Of a stretch of 50,210 nucleotides of DNA, positions 17,530 through 25,721 are shown one piece after another. Source of the DNA: Candidatus Anammoxibacter sp. (lineage in GTDB: Bacteria > Planctomycetota > Brocadiia > Brocadiales > Anammoxibacteraceae); the NCBI GenBank assembly GCA_021777105.1, contig JAIQZQ010000044.1:1-50210 (forward strand). The letters run 5' to 3'. Numbering within the stretch: the first letter of the stretch is position 1; each line of letters starts with the position of its first letter. Under the pieces are notes generated by a model. The model saw nothing but the letters and a program-made list of their open reading frames with translations. It was not told the origin of the DNA and did no database searches. Position numbers and translations under genes: made by a program.

Positions 17530-17632
17530 TAAAATGCATTATCATCTCATCAAATCAAAAACGGGAGGAAAAATTATGCCGCGTAACATTTTCAGATTGT
17601 TAATATCTAACCCGGATAAGCGCCTAAAGTAG
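17530..17632 (+). pseudogene. 5' remnant of a second subtilase gene
   Basis: The ribosome binding site, start codon and first nine codons copy those of the subtilase at 19265: both read 'aaatcaaaaacgggaggaaa', then ATG for MPRNIFRLL. After that the frame diverges and stops at 17630-17632. The matching 3' end of the lost gene is at 18297-18415. The gap 17392-18063 holds this remnant, a hairpin and the folded region at 17799-17940. Confidence 0.75.
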
Positions 17633-17798
17633 TCTAAAGTTAAAAGTGAACTAAAGTTTTGGTAAAAATCCGTGATTTTTATCATTTATTTAGTGTAAAA
17701 CCAACGCTAAAAGTTAAAAGTTCAATTATTTTCAAATGCAGAAATTGTATATAATATAATGGGTTACAATATCGCCTTGAAATATTTTGTCAAAACTT

Positions 17799-17940
17799 GT
17801 TACAACTTAACTGATAAGCTCCTAAATTTTTTTCTAAGACAAGCTTAGAAAAAAAGATGCTTTCAGCTAGTTGTAACCTATAATATAACAACAGCTTACA
17901 AAATTAGCGACAACATGTTGGTCGTTATGGCGTTGTAAGC
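17799..17940. other. Nested hairpin region, possible structured RNA or repeat
   Basis: Three stems follow each other. The outer pair GTTACAAC (17799) and GTTGTAAC (17870) encloses a 12-bp hairpin (TTTTTTTCTAAG / CTTAGAAAAAAA at 17827-17855). Then GCTTACAA (17894) pairs with TTGTAAGC (17933) around an inner palindrome near ACATGT. This lies upstream of the toxin-antitoxin genes. No gene is visible. It could be a leader RNA, a recombination site or a decayed element; the sequence does not decide. Confidence 0.4.
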
Positions 17941-18063
17941 GCCTAATAATTTACGCCCTATACATGTTGTTTGCGCATACAATATGGAAAGTGATCAAAC
18001 TGTTATAATAACGGTGTGCCAGCCTGATCCGGCTCGATGGGTTGATTGTCAAAGGAGGAAAAA

Positions 18064-18294
18064 ATGAAATGCATTATTTGTAAAGGCGATAATATTTGTA
18101 AATCCAGGGTGAAAGAGGAATTAAAGATTGGAGAGGATATTATTTATATTCCAATTGAAATACCTGTTTGTTCTTCTTGCGGTGAAAGATACTATGACCG
18201 TAGAACAATACAATATTTAGAAAACGAGGAAGAAAAGATAAAGGAGAAAAAAGTAAATCTCCATGAAGTCGGAAAAGTTTTAGAGTATGCATAG
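18064..18294 (+). CDS. YgiT-type zinc-finger antitoxin-like protein
   Basis: 76 residues from the ATG at 18064, which has AAGGAGG five bases upstream; an in-frame TTG at 18046 is less likely. Two CxxC pairs, C3/C6 and C36/C39, form the zinc-binding fold of the YgiT/MqsA N-terminal domain ('KCIICKGDN', 'VCSSCGERYYD'). The helix-turn-helix domain of full MqsA is absent, so it is the short zinc-finger type that usually follows a toxin gene. No toxin partner is recognisable upstream. It sits between the two remnants of a lost subtilase copy, so it was probably inserted there or left by the rearrangement. Confidence 0.75.
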   Translation: MKCIICKGDNICKSRVKEELKIGEDIIYIPIEIPVCSSCGERYYDRRTIQYLENEEEKIKEKKVNLHEVGKVLEYA

Positions 18295-18296
18295 TA

Positions 18297-18415
18297 ATAC
18301 CTCAATAACCGACGCTAACGGAGATGCAAAATTCAGATTCAGATTTGAGTTTGCCACAAATAGCGAAGAGATTACATTTACAGCAGATAGTATGAGCGCT
18401 ACAATTAAACAATAA
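18297..18415 (+). pseudogene. 3' remnant of a second subtilase gene
   Basis: In frame this reads 'TSITDANGDAKFRFRFEFAT...ATIKQ' and a stop, almost identical to the last 37 residues of the intact subtilase. The following bases, up to and into the antitoxin gene at 18446, also match the downstream context of the intact copy. It is the tail of the gene whose head is at 17530-17632. Confidence 0.85.
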
Positions 18416-18445
18416 TCATTCGGAGTTTATATGGAGGAATAAATT

Positions 18446-18685
18446 ATGGCGATTATTAAAGAACAAATTATACAAGATATCAACAACTTAAGTGATATAG
18501 AGCTAAAACAGGTCGCAAAATATGTTGCATTTTTGCGATTTCAGTCTAGAGTCAACTCTATGCCGGCGCTTGATGAGGTTAAGATGGCGTCTCTTTATGC
18601 TGGTTTTGCGGATGAGGACAGTGAACTTGCAGAAGAGGGGATGTTGGATTATATCACGGGGCTAAAGAAAGAGGACGTTGAATGA
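18446..18685 (+). CDS. Antitoxin of a MazF-type toxin pair
   Basis: 79 residues, mostly helical and acidic towards the C-terminus. It begins 'MAIIKEQIIQDINNLSDIELKQVAKYVAFLRFQ'. The N-terminal half resembles small DUF2281/VapB-like antitoxin proteins by its pattern of 'LS..EL.QV..YV.FL'. GGAGG precedes the ATG. Its last four bases overlap the start of the MazF-like toxin gene (ATGA), the usual toxin-antitoxin coupling. A near-identical paralogue is at 21542. It should bind and neutralise the toxin and repress the shared operon; that is by analogy. Confidence 0.75.
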   Translation: MAIIKEQIIQDINNLSDIELKQVAKYVAFLRFQSRVNSMPALDEVKMASLYAGFADEDSELAEEGMLDYITGLKKEDVE

Positions 18686-19026
18686 TTGTAAAACGCGGTG
18701 AAATATGGATAGCAGACTTGGATCCTACACTCGGTTCGGAACAAGCAGGGATGCGGCCTGTAATAATATTTCAAAACGATCTGATTAGTAAATTTACAAC
18801 GACAACCCTGTCCATACCATTATCATCAAACCTGCGTCGGGCATCCCTTCCTTCTTGTGTAAAGATTTCCAAAGGCGAAGGCGGACTATCGTCTGATTCA
18901 GTGGCTCTTTGTCATCAGATGCGTGTTATAGACAAAAAACGCCTGCAGCGAAGACTAGGATTGATTACTGAAGCCCCTATAATGGCAATTGAAAACTGCA
19001 TATTTTTCACTTTGGGCATAGCCTGA
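18682..19026 (+). CDS. MazF/PemK-like mRNA interferase toxin
   Basis: 114 residues, the normal length for the family. The N-terminus 'RGEIWIADLDPTLGSEQAGMRPVIIFQND' is the family signature, and 'TTTTLSIPLSS' and 'SDSVALCHQMRVIDKKRL' match the later conserved blocks. It should be a sequence-specific endoribonuclease held in check by the protein encoded just upstream. The reading frame looks intact. Confidence 0.92.
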   Translation: MIVKRGEIWIADLDPTLGSEQAGMRPVIIFQNDLISKFTTTTLSIPLSSNLRRASLPSCVKISKGEGGLSSDSVALCHQMRVIDKKRLQRRLGLITEAPIMAIENCIFFTLGIA

Positions 19027-19072
19027 GCTTGTTGTGTCATGCAGTTCAAAAGTCCTTGTAGATAAACAAGCT

Positions 19073-19095
19073 GGTTCAGACTTATAGTCTGAACC
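19073..19095. repeat. Perfect hairpin repeat (GGTTCAGACT)
   Basis: A 10-bp stem, GGTTCAGACT and AGTCTGAACC, with loop TAT, 46 bases after the toxin stop codon. It is related to the hairpins at 1243 and 30867. The gap 19027-19264 otherwise shows nothing clear up to the subtilase ribosome binding site. Confidence 0.6.
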
Positions 19096-19264
19096 AAAAC
19101 GTTTACAAACCATTTTCGCTTATTTATTTGCCTTGCGTTTTGACCGATTAAAAAACATGTGAAGCTGTCTACAAGGCTGCTCAAGGCAAGACTGCGCCAG
19201 CAAAACCGCGTCTCTTTTTAAAATGCAATTTTATCTCATTAAATCAAAAACGGGAGGAAAAGTT

Positions 19265-21511
19265 ATGCCGCGTAACATTTTCAGATTGTTAACTGTAATA
19301 CTTGCGCTTGGACTATGTTCTCTTAGCGGAGCAAGCTCTCTATACGCCGAAAGCCACAATGATGTTGAGACGGGTTATGTGACCGGCCAGGTGATTGTAA
19401 AGTTTAAGCCTACGCTTAGGGCATCCGCGGCAATGATTATTAAAGAGGGGCGGCGGTTTCAAGATTATCTTACAAATCACCAATCCGATTCCCTGGATCA
19501 ACTCATAAAAAAGCTTCAAGTTTTCAAAGTCGAACATTTGTCTAGTTCAGGGAATGATCTGCTGCTTTCCGCAAGAAGGGAAAATCGTAAAATCCGTTTA
19601 CGCCGAAACCTCAAAAAGAGATTTGCCCCTTTTTCCATTCAACAAAGAGAAGAAATCCTCTCAAATCTGCCGGATATTGATCATATTTATTCTTTTCATA
19701 TTCCTGAAAATAGCAATATAGAGAAAGTAGTTGCTACCCTCCAAAACAACCGACATGTGGAATACGCCCAACCGAATTATCTTATGAAACTTTCTTTTTC
19801 AGCCGATGATCCACCAAATGATCCATTTTTGGATGAGCAGTGGGGACTAAAAAATATGGAAATGGAAAAGGTCTGGGATGTCGTGCAAGGGCAAGGTATG
19901 GTTGTGGCCGTGGTGGATTCTGGAGTAGATATTAATCATCCGGATATTGTAGACAATATTTGGAAAAATCCTAATGAAATTCCGGATAATGGCATTGATG
20001 ATGATAAGAATGGTATGGATGATGATGGAAATATAATTGATTGGATAAATCCCATGGTAGACGATGTAGTTGGCTGGGATTTTATCAATTTTGATAATGA
20101 TCCTCAAGATGGAAATGGACATGGAACCAATGTGGCAGGCATCATTGCCTCTATGGGGAATAATGATGAAGGAATTATTGGCGTAGCCCCTAATGCCAAG
20201 ATTATGATAATAAAAGCACTAAATGATGAGGCCGCAGGCTCTACCCATGCTGTGTCTAATAGCATTATTTATGCCGCAGAACAAAGGGCAGATGTTGTCA
20301 ATGTTAGTGTGGGATGTGCAAATTCCTGTTCGGACGATCCTGTGACTGAAGATGCAGTCCGTTTCGCGCATGGGTTGGGCTGTGTAATTGTAGTTTCCGC
20401 AGGAAATTCGAATATGGATGTTAAAGATTTTAGTCCTGAAAATTTGACAGAAACAATAACGGTTGCAGCAATAGATGCTAATAACAGTGTCAGTGATTTC
20501 TCTAATTTTGGGAAAATGGTGGATGTTGCAGCTCCGGGTAGAAATATTATTTCTTTGAATGCGAATAAAGGAGATAATGCTGTTTCTAAAGAACATCCTG
20601 AAGTTGTCTCGAGTAATATAAATTACAGATGGGGTACAGGATCTTCTTTTGCAGCCCCGTATGTCTCCGGCTTAGCGGCCTTAATCCTTCAACATTTTCC
20701 AGCGGATGGTTCTTTGACCCTAGCAGAAAGAGCGGATTTTGTTAAAAAAAAGTTGATCGAGACAAGTTTACCTGTAACAGGAAAAACTATTGGAGGCGGT
20801 CGTGTGAACGCGGCGCGGGCTATTCTTGGAATACCTCCGGAAATTGATGAGATTGCGGATAAAACGGTGAATGTAGGGAATTCGGTTGTGTTTACGGTGA
20901 TGGCTGAAGATGTGGATGACAAGGGTTCAGAATTAACATTAACCGCGAGTTTAGGCAACGGGGATGGTTTATCGAGCATTGGGGCAACTTTTAAGGATAA
21001 TGGGAATGGAACGGCTGATTTTGTTTATACAGCGGCAAAGTCGCATGTTCGAAAAACATTGTCATTTGTGTTTGAAGCCAAGGACTCTAAAGGACTCACA
21101 GATGATGAAAGCGTCTCGATTAAAGTAAAGAGAAAAAGATTGCTAAGAGGGCCAAGAAGGAGCAGTAAACCGCAAATCTCCAATCTTGTCAATGCGGCAA
21201 ACAATAATTCAGGCGCAATTATAGTTGATAACCAACCAGATATAACTAATTTAACAGTTAACCCGAATTCCGCAAATAGCTCTTTGCTAATGAAAGACGC
21301 AACCGTCACTGTCGCCGGACCGCATGGCATTAAACGGCCGGGCGTTATGGTAAATGCGTCCGCAAGCGGCATTGGAGTTGTTGTAACCCCGGATACCGCA
21401 ATAACCGACGCCAACGGCGAGGCAAAATTCAGATTCCGATTTGAGTTTGTCACAAATAGCGGAGAGATTACATTTACAGCAGGTAGTCTGTGCGCTACAA
21501 TTAAACAATAA
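19265..21511 (+). CDS. Secreted subtilisin-like serine protease
   Basis: 748 residues from the ATG at 19265, which has GGGAGG upstream; an earlier in-frame ATG at 19223 lacks one. A signal peptide covers about residues 1-28. An inhibitor-like propeptide is followed by the S8 catalytic domain with D218 ('VVDSGVDINHP'), H286 ('GNGHGTNVAG') and S461 ('GTGSSFAAP'), and N381 as oxyanion residue. After the protease come a cadherin-like domain (about 535-640) and a final Ig-like (Big_1 type) domain ending 'DANGEAKFRFRF'. It is a large exported protease, probably cell-surface bound. The head and tail of a lost second copy lie upstream, and an antitoxin paralogue lies just downstream. Confidence 0.9.
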   Translation: MPRNIFRLLTVILALGLCSLSGASSLYAESHNDVETGYVTGQVIVKFKPTLRASAAMIIKEGRRFQDYLTNHQSDSLDQLIKKLQVFKVEHLSSSGNDLLLSARRENRKIRLRRNLKKRFAPFSIQQREEILSNLPDIDHIYSFHIPENSNIEKVVATLQNNRHVEYAQPNYLMKLSFSADDPPNDPFLDEQWGLKNMEMEKVWDVVQGQGMVVAVVDSGVDINHPDIVDNIWKNPNEIPDNGIDDDKNGMDDDGNIIDWINPMVDDVVGWDFINFDNDPQDGNGHGTNVAGIIASMGNNDEGIIGVAPNAKIMIIKALNDEAAGSTHAVSNSIIYAAEQRADVVNVSVGCANSCSDDPVTEDAVRFAHGLGCVIVVSAGNSNMDVKDFSPENLTETITVAAIDANNSVSDFSNFGKMVDVAAPGRNIISLNANKGDNAVSKEHPEVVSSNINYRWGTGSSFAAPYVSGLAALILQHFPADGSLTLAERADFVKKKLIETSLPVTGKTIGGGRVNAARAILGIPPEIDEIADKTVNVGNSVVFTVMAEDVDDKGSELTLTASLGNGDGLSSIGATFKDNGNGTADFVYTAAKSHVRKTLSFVFEAKDSKGLTDDESVSIKVKRKRLLRGPRRSSKPQISNLVNAANNNSGAIIVDNQPDITNLTVNPNSANSSLLMKDATVTVAGPHGIKRPGVMVNASASGIGVVVTPDTAITDANGEAKFRFRFEFVTNSGEITFTAGSLCATIKQ

Positions 21512-21541
21512 GCATTCGGAGTTTATACGGAGGAATAAATT

Positions 21542-21790
21542 ATGGCAGTTATTAAAGAACAAATTATACAAGATATCAACAACTTAAGTGATGTAGAGCT
21601 AAAACAGGTCGCAAAATATGTGGCGTTTTTGCGATTTCAGTCTAGAGTCAACTCTATGCCGGCGCTTGATGAGGCTAAGATGGCGTCTCTTTATGCTAGT
21701 TTTGCGGATGAGGACTGTGAACTTGCAGAAGAGGGGATGTTGGATTATACAACGGGGCTAAAGAAGGATTGGCATTGTAACCACAGGTAA
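21542..21790 (+). CDS. Orphan paralogue of the MazF-associated antitoxin
   Basis: 82 residues. The first 75 are almost identical to the antitoxin at 18446 (such as 'YAGFADEDSELAEEG' against 'YASFADEDCELAEEG'). The 3' end then diverges: where the other copy reads into the toxin start, this one reads 'KKDWHCNHR' and stops. No toxin gene follows. It is the antitoxin half of a duplicated unit that has lost its toxin. It may still neutralise the toxin encoded at 18682. Confidence 0.75.
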   Translation: MAVIKEQIIQDINNLSDVELKQVAKYVAFLRFQSRVNSMPALDEAKMASLYASFADEDCELAEEGMLDYTTGLKKDWHCNHR

Positions 21791-21862
21791 AAGCTCTTGA
21801 AAACAGTATACAATAGAGGTACAATTAATTTTCTATTTTCATTTTTGTAAGGAGTCCGTGTT

Positions 21863-22129
21863 ATGTCTCAGCATGTAATGTTTGATACGTTGGCATATGC
21901 AAAAAAGCTCAAATCGGCTGGTTTTACAGAAGACCAGGCTGAAATACAGGCTGAGGCTCTGGCGGAAATTATTGATGAGAAACTTGCCACTAAACAGGAC
22001 GTTCGTGATATAAAACAAGAAATGAAAGAGATGGAAATTAGGCTTAAACATGATTTAACAATACGCTTAGGGGCTATGTTGGCTGCCAGCATGGCTATAA
22101 TTGCTACGATAGTTAAAGTTCTCAGTTGA
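21863..22129 (+). CDS. Small coiled-coil protein with C-terminal membrane helix
   Basis: 88 residues, with AAGGAG before the ATG. The N-terminal part is 'FDTLAYAKKLKSAGFTEDQAEIQAEALAEII', then a coiled coil with 'LATKQDVRDIKQEMKEMEIRLKHD', and a C-terminal membrane helix (about 68-87). This is the layout of DUF1640 / CCDC90-like bacterial proteins, which are common and of unknown function. A diverged paralogue is at 45260. Confidence 0.75.
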   Translation: MSQHVMFDTLAYAKKLKSAGFTEDQAEIQAEALAEIIDEKLATKQDVRDIKQEMKEMEIRLKHDLTIRLGAMLAASMAIIATIVKVLS

Positions 22130-22190
22130 AGCTTTTTGCTAGCGGCGGCAAAATGCTTTAATCATATTTGAAGAGTTACTATCTTTTTAC

Positions 22191-22994
22191 CTACCCGGTT
22201 TTTAGCATATCTATCAACATTGCCGCGTTTTTCGCCGCTGAGCCTCCGTGGCAGTTATTGAAGAATACCACGGTAATCTTTGTTCTTTCGGCAAGCTTTT
22301 TTATCTGGCCCACAAATTCCTCAAGTTCTTCCTGTGTGTAAAGGTAATCGTATCTTTCCGACATCGGGACGTTAAACCAGTTAGTGTTTCTTCCGTGAAA
22401 TCTGAAATAGCCGAGGGGTGACGTGTTTTGCGGTTTAAAAGGCATCAAACCTGATATTTTGGGCTCGTCAACAACACAATACCCAAGCTTGTTTAGCCTC
22501 AGAAAATTCATAAACTTTTCGCTGTGCCATTTTTTGTTTCTGAATTCAATTGTAACCGGCACGCTGCCCATTAGATTCTTAAAAGTCTTTAAATATTCAA
22601 TATTGCGCTCATTTGGCTGGAAAGAGTACGGAAACTGGGCAAGCACACACCGAAGTTTCCCTGCCTCAATTAGCGGTTTTATTGAGAATTTAAATTTGTT
22701 AAAGACGTCAACCCTATCCATAATCACATTCTTCTCATTATCGTAAATCTGGTGCGTCATATCCTTATGCGCTTTAACCACAAATTCAAAGTTATCCGAT
22801 GTTTTGTTTGACATGCCTTCAATCGACTTTTGGGACGGCAGGACATAATAAGTGGAATTTACCTCGAGAATGTTAAACCCCAATTCCTTTTCGTAATACG
22901 GCAGCATATCCTGCTTTTTGAAGCCTTCAGGATAAACAGGCCCTATCCAGTCGTCAAATGAGAAACCGCTTGTGCCTATTTTTATATTCTTCAT
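22191..22994 (-). CDS. DUF72 (YecE-like) protein
   Basis: 267 residues, the usual length. Family blocks: 'IGTSGFSFDDWIGPVYPEGFK', 'FNILEVNSTYY', 'FVVKAHKDMTH', 'LAQFPYSFQPNERNIEYLK', 'VTIEFRNKKWH', 'YFRFHGRN' and 'FFNNCHGGSAAKNA'. The fold is a TIM barrel; the function of the family is unknown. It lies 14 bases downstream of the MFS transporter gene in the same direction, so the two are probably cotranscribed. Confidence 0.9.
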   Translation of the reverse strand: MKNIKIGTSGFSFDDWIGPVYPEGFKKQDMLPYYEKELGFNILEVNSTYYVLPSQKSIEGMSNKTSDNFEFVVKAHKDMTHQIYDNEKNVIMDRVDVFNKFKFSIKPLIEAGKLRCVLAQFPYSFQPNERNIEYLKTFKNLMGSVPVTIEFRNKKWHSEKFMNFLRLNKLGYCVVDEPKISGLMPFKPQNTSPLGYFRFHGRNTNWFNVPMSERYDYLYTQEELEEFVGQIKKLAERTKITVVFFNNCHGGSAAKNAAMLIDMLKTG

Positions 22995-23008
22995 AATTTA
23001 TATTTAAT

Positions 23009-24172
23009 TTAACTTTTCGCTGTTTCAAGCTCCAAAACTTCTTTATGGTTTGGCAGAAAAAGGGACAAAATAAGCGCGATAAAAATTATAATGCCCAGAT
23101 AATACAGGGCTGTTATTGGGTTGCCGAACGTTTTTGACAAATAACCAACCAACAACGTTGAAAAACTACCCCCGCCCCAGGCGAATCCCATAAGCAGCGC
23201 GCTAACCAGGCTCACTTGGCCCGCTGCTATACGGTTGCCGAGCGCAACCCCCACAGGATTGCATATCCCCATTGCGCCGCCTAAGAACAGCATCAGCGGA
23301 ACAAAAAAGAACGGACTTACTTTCGGCAATGCTAAAAAGAGGTAAAAAAGAATAGCGGAACCGATTAACGATAAAAACATTACCCTCTTTTGCCCGTTTT
23401 TGTCCGAATAGTGGCCAGCCGGAATTATAATAATTGACCCGCCGATTATATAAAGCATATGCGCGCCGCCGTACCGCCAGTATGACTCATAGTCTTTAGC
23501 AGCCATAACCTCCGGCAGTATGAAAATAAACCCTATAATCGCCGCCGCAAGACACACTTCAATCAGGTACAATATTAAAAGCGAACCTTTGCACGCATGC
23601 ATTAATTTTAGAAATTCGCCTTTAACACCGACATTCAATTTAGGCTTTCTATCATTCTCAAAATTAGCGAAACACGCCAGCAAAAGCGATATGGCGGGCA
23701 GCGTTAGCAATATTAAGGTGTTTCCGTTAAAATGAACATATACTTTCTTAAAAATTATCTGGCTAAACGCAAAGCCAATCGTGCCGGCTGAAATAAACGA
23801 TGAAATAACCAGCCCTTTTTTGCTTTTCGTCAGCATTCCAACCAGCCCCGTGCCTGACGGATGAAAAGCAGACGACCCAATGAAGGCGCAAAAGACCATA
23901 ACTAAAAGCAGCGCATAATTATTAGTGTATGGATATAAGCATGCCGTGGAAACAAGAATCAACCCGGCAAATATAAAAAACTTGCGGTATCCCCTATCTC
24001 CGTAAAGCCCAAACAGTATTTGCGCCATATTGCCGAAAATCCCGCCAAGCATCGCTATTAGCCCCGCTTTTACAAGATCCAGCTCGGCTAGCGATTTATA
24101 AATAGGCCAGATTCCCGTAAACATATCTATTGTAAAATGACAGATAACAAGAATAATCAGACTTTTTATCAT
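23009..24172 (-). CDS. MFS transporter, fosmidomycin-resistance-like
   Basis: 387 residues with about 12 membrane helices. The early helices and the motif 'VFCAFIGSSAFHPSGTGLVG' match the Fsr-type group ('AFHP'), and 'GHYSDKNGQKRVMF' is the MFS loop motif between the two halves. The likely role is export of a small molecule; the substrate cannot be read from sequence. Cotranscribed with the DUF72 gene. Confidence 0.85.
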   Translation of the reverse strand: MIKSLIILVICHFTIDMFTGIWPIYKSLAELDLVKAGLIAMLGGIFGNMAQILFGLYGDRGYRKFFIFAGLILVSTACLYPYTNNYALLLVMVFCAFIGSSAFHPSGTGLVGMLTKSKKGLVISSFISAGTIGFAFSQIIFKKVYVHFNGNTLILLTLPAISLLLACFANFENDRKPKLNVGVKGEFLKLMHACKGSLLILYLIEVCLAAAIIGFIFILPEVMAAKDYESYWRYGGAHMLYIIGGSIIIIPAGHYSDKNGQKRVMFLSLIGSAILFYLFLALPKVSPFFFVPLMLFLGGAMGICNPVGVALGNRIAAGQVSLVSALLMGFAWGGGSFSTLLVGYLSKTFGNPITALYYLGIIIFIALILSLFLPNHKEVLELETAKS

Positions 24173-24353
24173 TTGTTCTTAATAAATTTCTTCTAATTAA
24201 ATAAAAATGGACCAATGCCCATTTGTTAAAACGAAAACTTCCGGCATGCGAAAAAAGAATAATTTGAGAAAGGCAGTTACAACAATATGTATAAATTCAT
24301 TGGGTAAGCAATGCGGGGGTGGCGGGGCCGAAACAATAAAAGTTACCCCATTT

Positions 24354-25310
24354 CTACGCGGCTTTGCCAAACTTCTTCAACCAGATGTGCCTGACCACGC
24401 TCTTAATCATCTGTATAGCCCCAAAACCTATAGGTATAAGTTTCGGCAATTTAAAATCAGGCGTTTTCGCCTCGGATAAAGAAGTTCCGGCAATCTCTAT
24501 ATTATTTAAATCTTGCTCGCCAATGTTATGCTCCGCGGCAGTTCTCAACAAAGGCGATTGAGAAGGGTGAACATTTATAATTTCAGCTATAACCCTGTCT
24601 ATTGATATCCCGTCAACGCCGCATATAAGCATAGAGAGCTTTTTGGGATCGCCCTTGGTCGGGCCGACTCTCTCCATTGCCATAATTGCGTCAACAATAG
24701 TAAATACCGGTTTTACGGCATTATAATTAGCCAACAACATTTCAGAATACCACTTTATGTTGTTGTTTGACTTTACGTGCCTCCACGCCTTTGCCTTGCC
24801 GCTAACGCAGCCGTACATATTTTTTACGGCCGCCGTATATAGCATTTGGCCGTGCGCTTTGAGCTTTGGAATGTTTATAATAGCGTCAACATCAAGGGCC
24901 TTGCCGGATACTGCGAGCGAAAACGGTTTGTCCCCGCATTTTGATCGTATCTTTTGCGGGATGTCAAGCTCAATAATAGCAATCCCATGTTTCTCCGCAA
25001 ATTTGTCTAAACCCGCCCGTTGTGTTATTTTACGAACAGCTCCAAATGCCGGGCTGTCTCCTATAATAGGAATCGCGCCGGCTTCAAGAACCTTTTGCGC
25101 TACCGCTTCAATAACAACGGTATGCGTAATCACGCACTCTTCCAATGCGCTTGCCTTTAACAAATTGGGCTTTAAAAGGACTTTGTCGCCTTTATGGATG
25201 AAATTGTTAATTCCTCCAAAGTATTCAAAACTCATCTTTACAGCGGCGGCTACACGCCCCCGGTCATAATCCTCGCAATGCGCGATTGATACTTTTGTGG
25301 TTCTATTCAT
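24354..25310 (-). CDS. DUF362 domain protein
   Basis: 318 residues. Family pattern: 'KVSIAHCEDYDRGRVAAAVKMSFEYFGG', 'GDKVLLKPNLL', 'IIGDSPAFG', 'AIINIPKLKAHGQMLYTAAVKNMYGCVSGKAKA' and 'FTIVDAIMAMERVGPTKGDPKK'. Many DUF362 proteins carry a C-terminal ferredoxin domain; this one has no cysteine clusters there and ends in a basic helical tail. Function in the family is unknown, though redox roles are suspected. It is alone between the MFS gene and groEL (opposite strand). Its right-hand neighbour gap 25311-25721 holds the groEL promoter and a MITE. Confidence 0.88.
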   Translation of the reverse strand: MNRTTKVSIAHCEDYDRGRVAAAVKMSFEYFGGINNFIHKGDKVLLKPNLLKASALEECVITHTVVIEAVAQKVLEAGAIPIIGDSPAFGAVRKITQRAGLDKFAEKHGIAIIELDIPQKIRSKCGDKPFSLAVSGKALDVDAIINIPKLKAHGQMLYTAAVKNMYGCVSGKAKAWRHVKSNNNIKWYSEMLLANYNAVKPVFTIVDAIMAMERVGPTKGDPKKLSMLICGVDGISIDRVIAEIINVHPSQSPLLRTAAEHNIGEQDLNNIEIAGTSLSEAKTPDFKLPKLIPIGFGAIQMIKSVVRHIWLKKFGKAA

Positions 25311-25536
25311 AATAAATTTAAGTTCGCAATACTTTTTTCTAAGGCCCTCAACCTTCCGTGAGCAATATAACCATTTTTGCGTTTTTAATCAAATATTTAT
25401 TTCGCCTGCTTTCAATGCTGAATTTCCCCTGACTTATATTATTTTGGCTTTAAAATAGCAAAAACGTCTGCCTGTCAACATGCTCCGGTCTTAAAAACTG
25501 GATAATTAATTGTAATTAATAAGTAAATCAATATAT

Positions 25537-25565
25537 TTGACTTTTATGTCGAAAGTTTATATCAT
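25537..25565 (+). promoter_or_regulatory. Probable groEL promoter
   Basis: TTGACT (25537-25542), 17-base spacer, TATCAT (25560-25565). Transcription would start near 25572, so the leader would run through the 52-bp MITE at 25582. No CIRCE element (TTAGCACTC-N9-GAGTGCTAA) is present. Confidence 0.55.
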
Positions 25566-25581
25566 AATAAATTCGATTTTA

Positions 25582-25633
25582 CTAAGGGTTCGCTCAACAA
25601 TGAAACCGAAGTTATTTTTGAGCGAACCCTTAG
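25582..25633. mobile_element. 52-bp MITE copy 2, in the groEL leader
   Basis: Inverted ends CTAAGGGTTCGCTCAA ... TTGAGCGAACCCTTAG with about 20 bases between. The ends match those of the 185-bp element at 15940 except for one changed base pair. It is probably an internally deleted member of the same family. It lies between the likely groEL promoter and start codon. Confidence 0.75.
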
Positions 25634-25721
25634 CCCTTAATATTTAAGGCGCATACCTGTAAAAATAAAAAATCATATTTTTTTTTTAATTTTTTAAAAT
25701 AGCGGAAGGAGTATTTAGTAT

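Noticed and set aside
24207..24479. 90-residue open frame overlapping the DUF362 gene end
   Set aside because: Its second half is antisense to the conserved DUF362 gene and the first half has no recognisable protein pattern or ribosome binding site.
25570..25721. CIRCE operator before groEL
   Set aside because: The only inverted repeat there is the MITE; TTAGCACTC-N9-GAGTGCTAA is absent.
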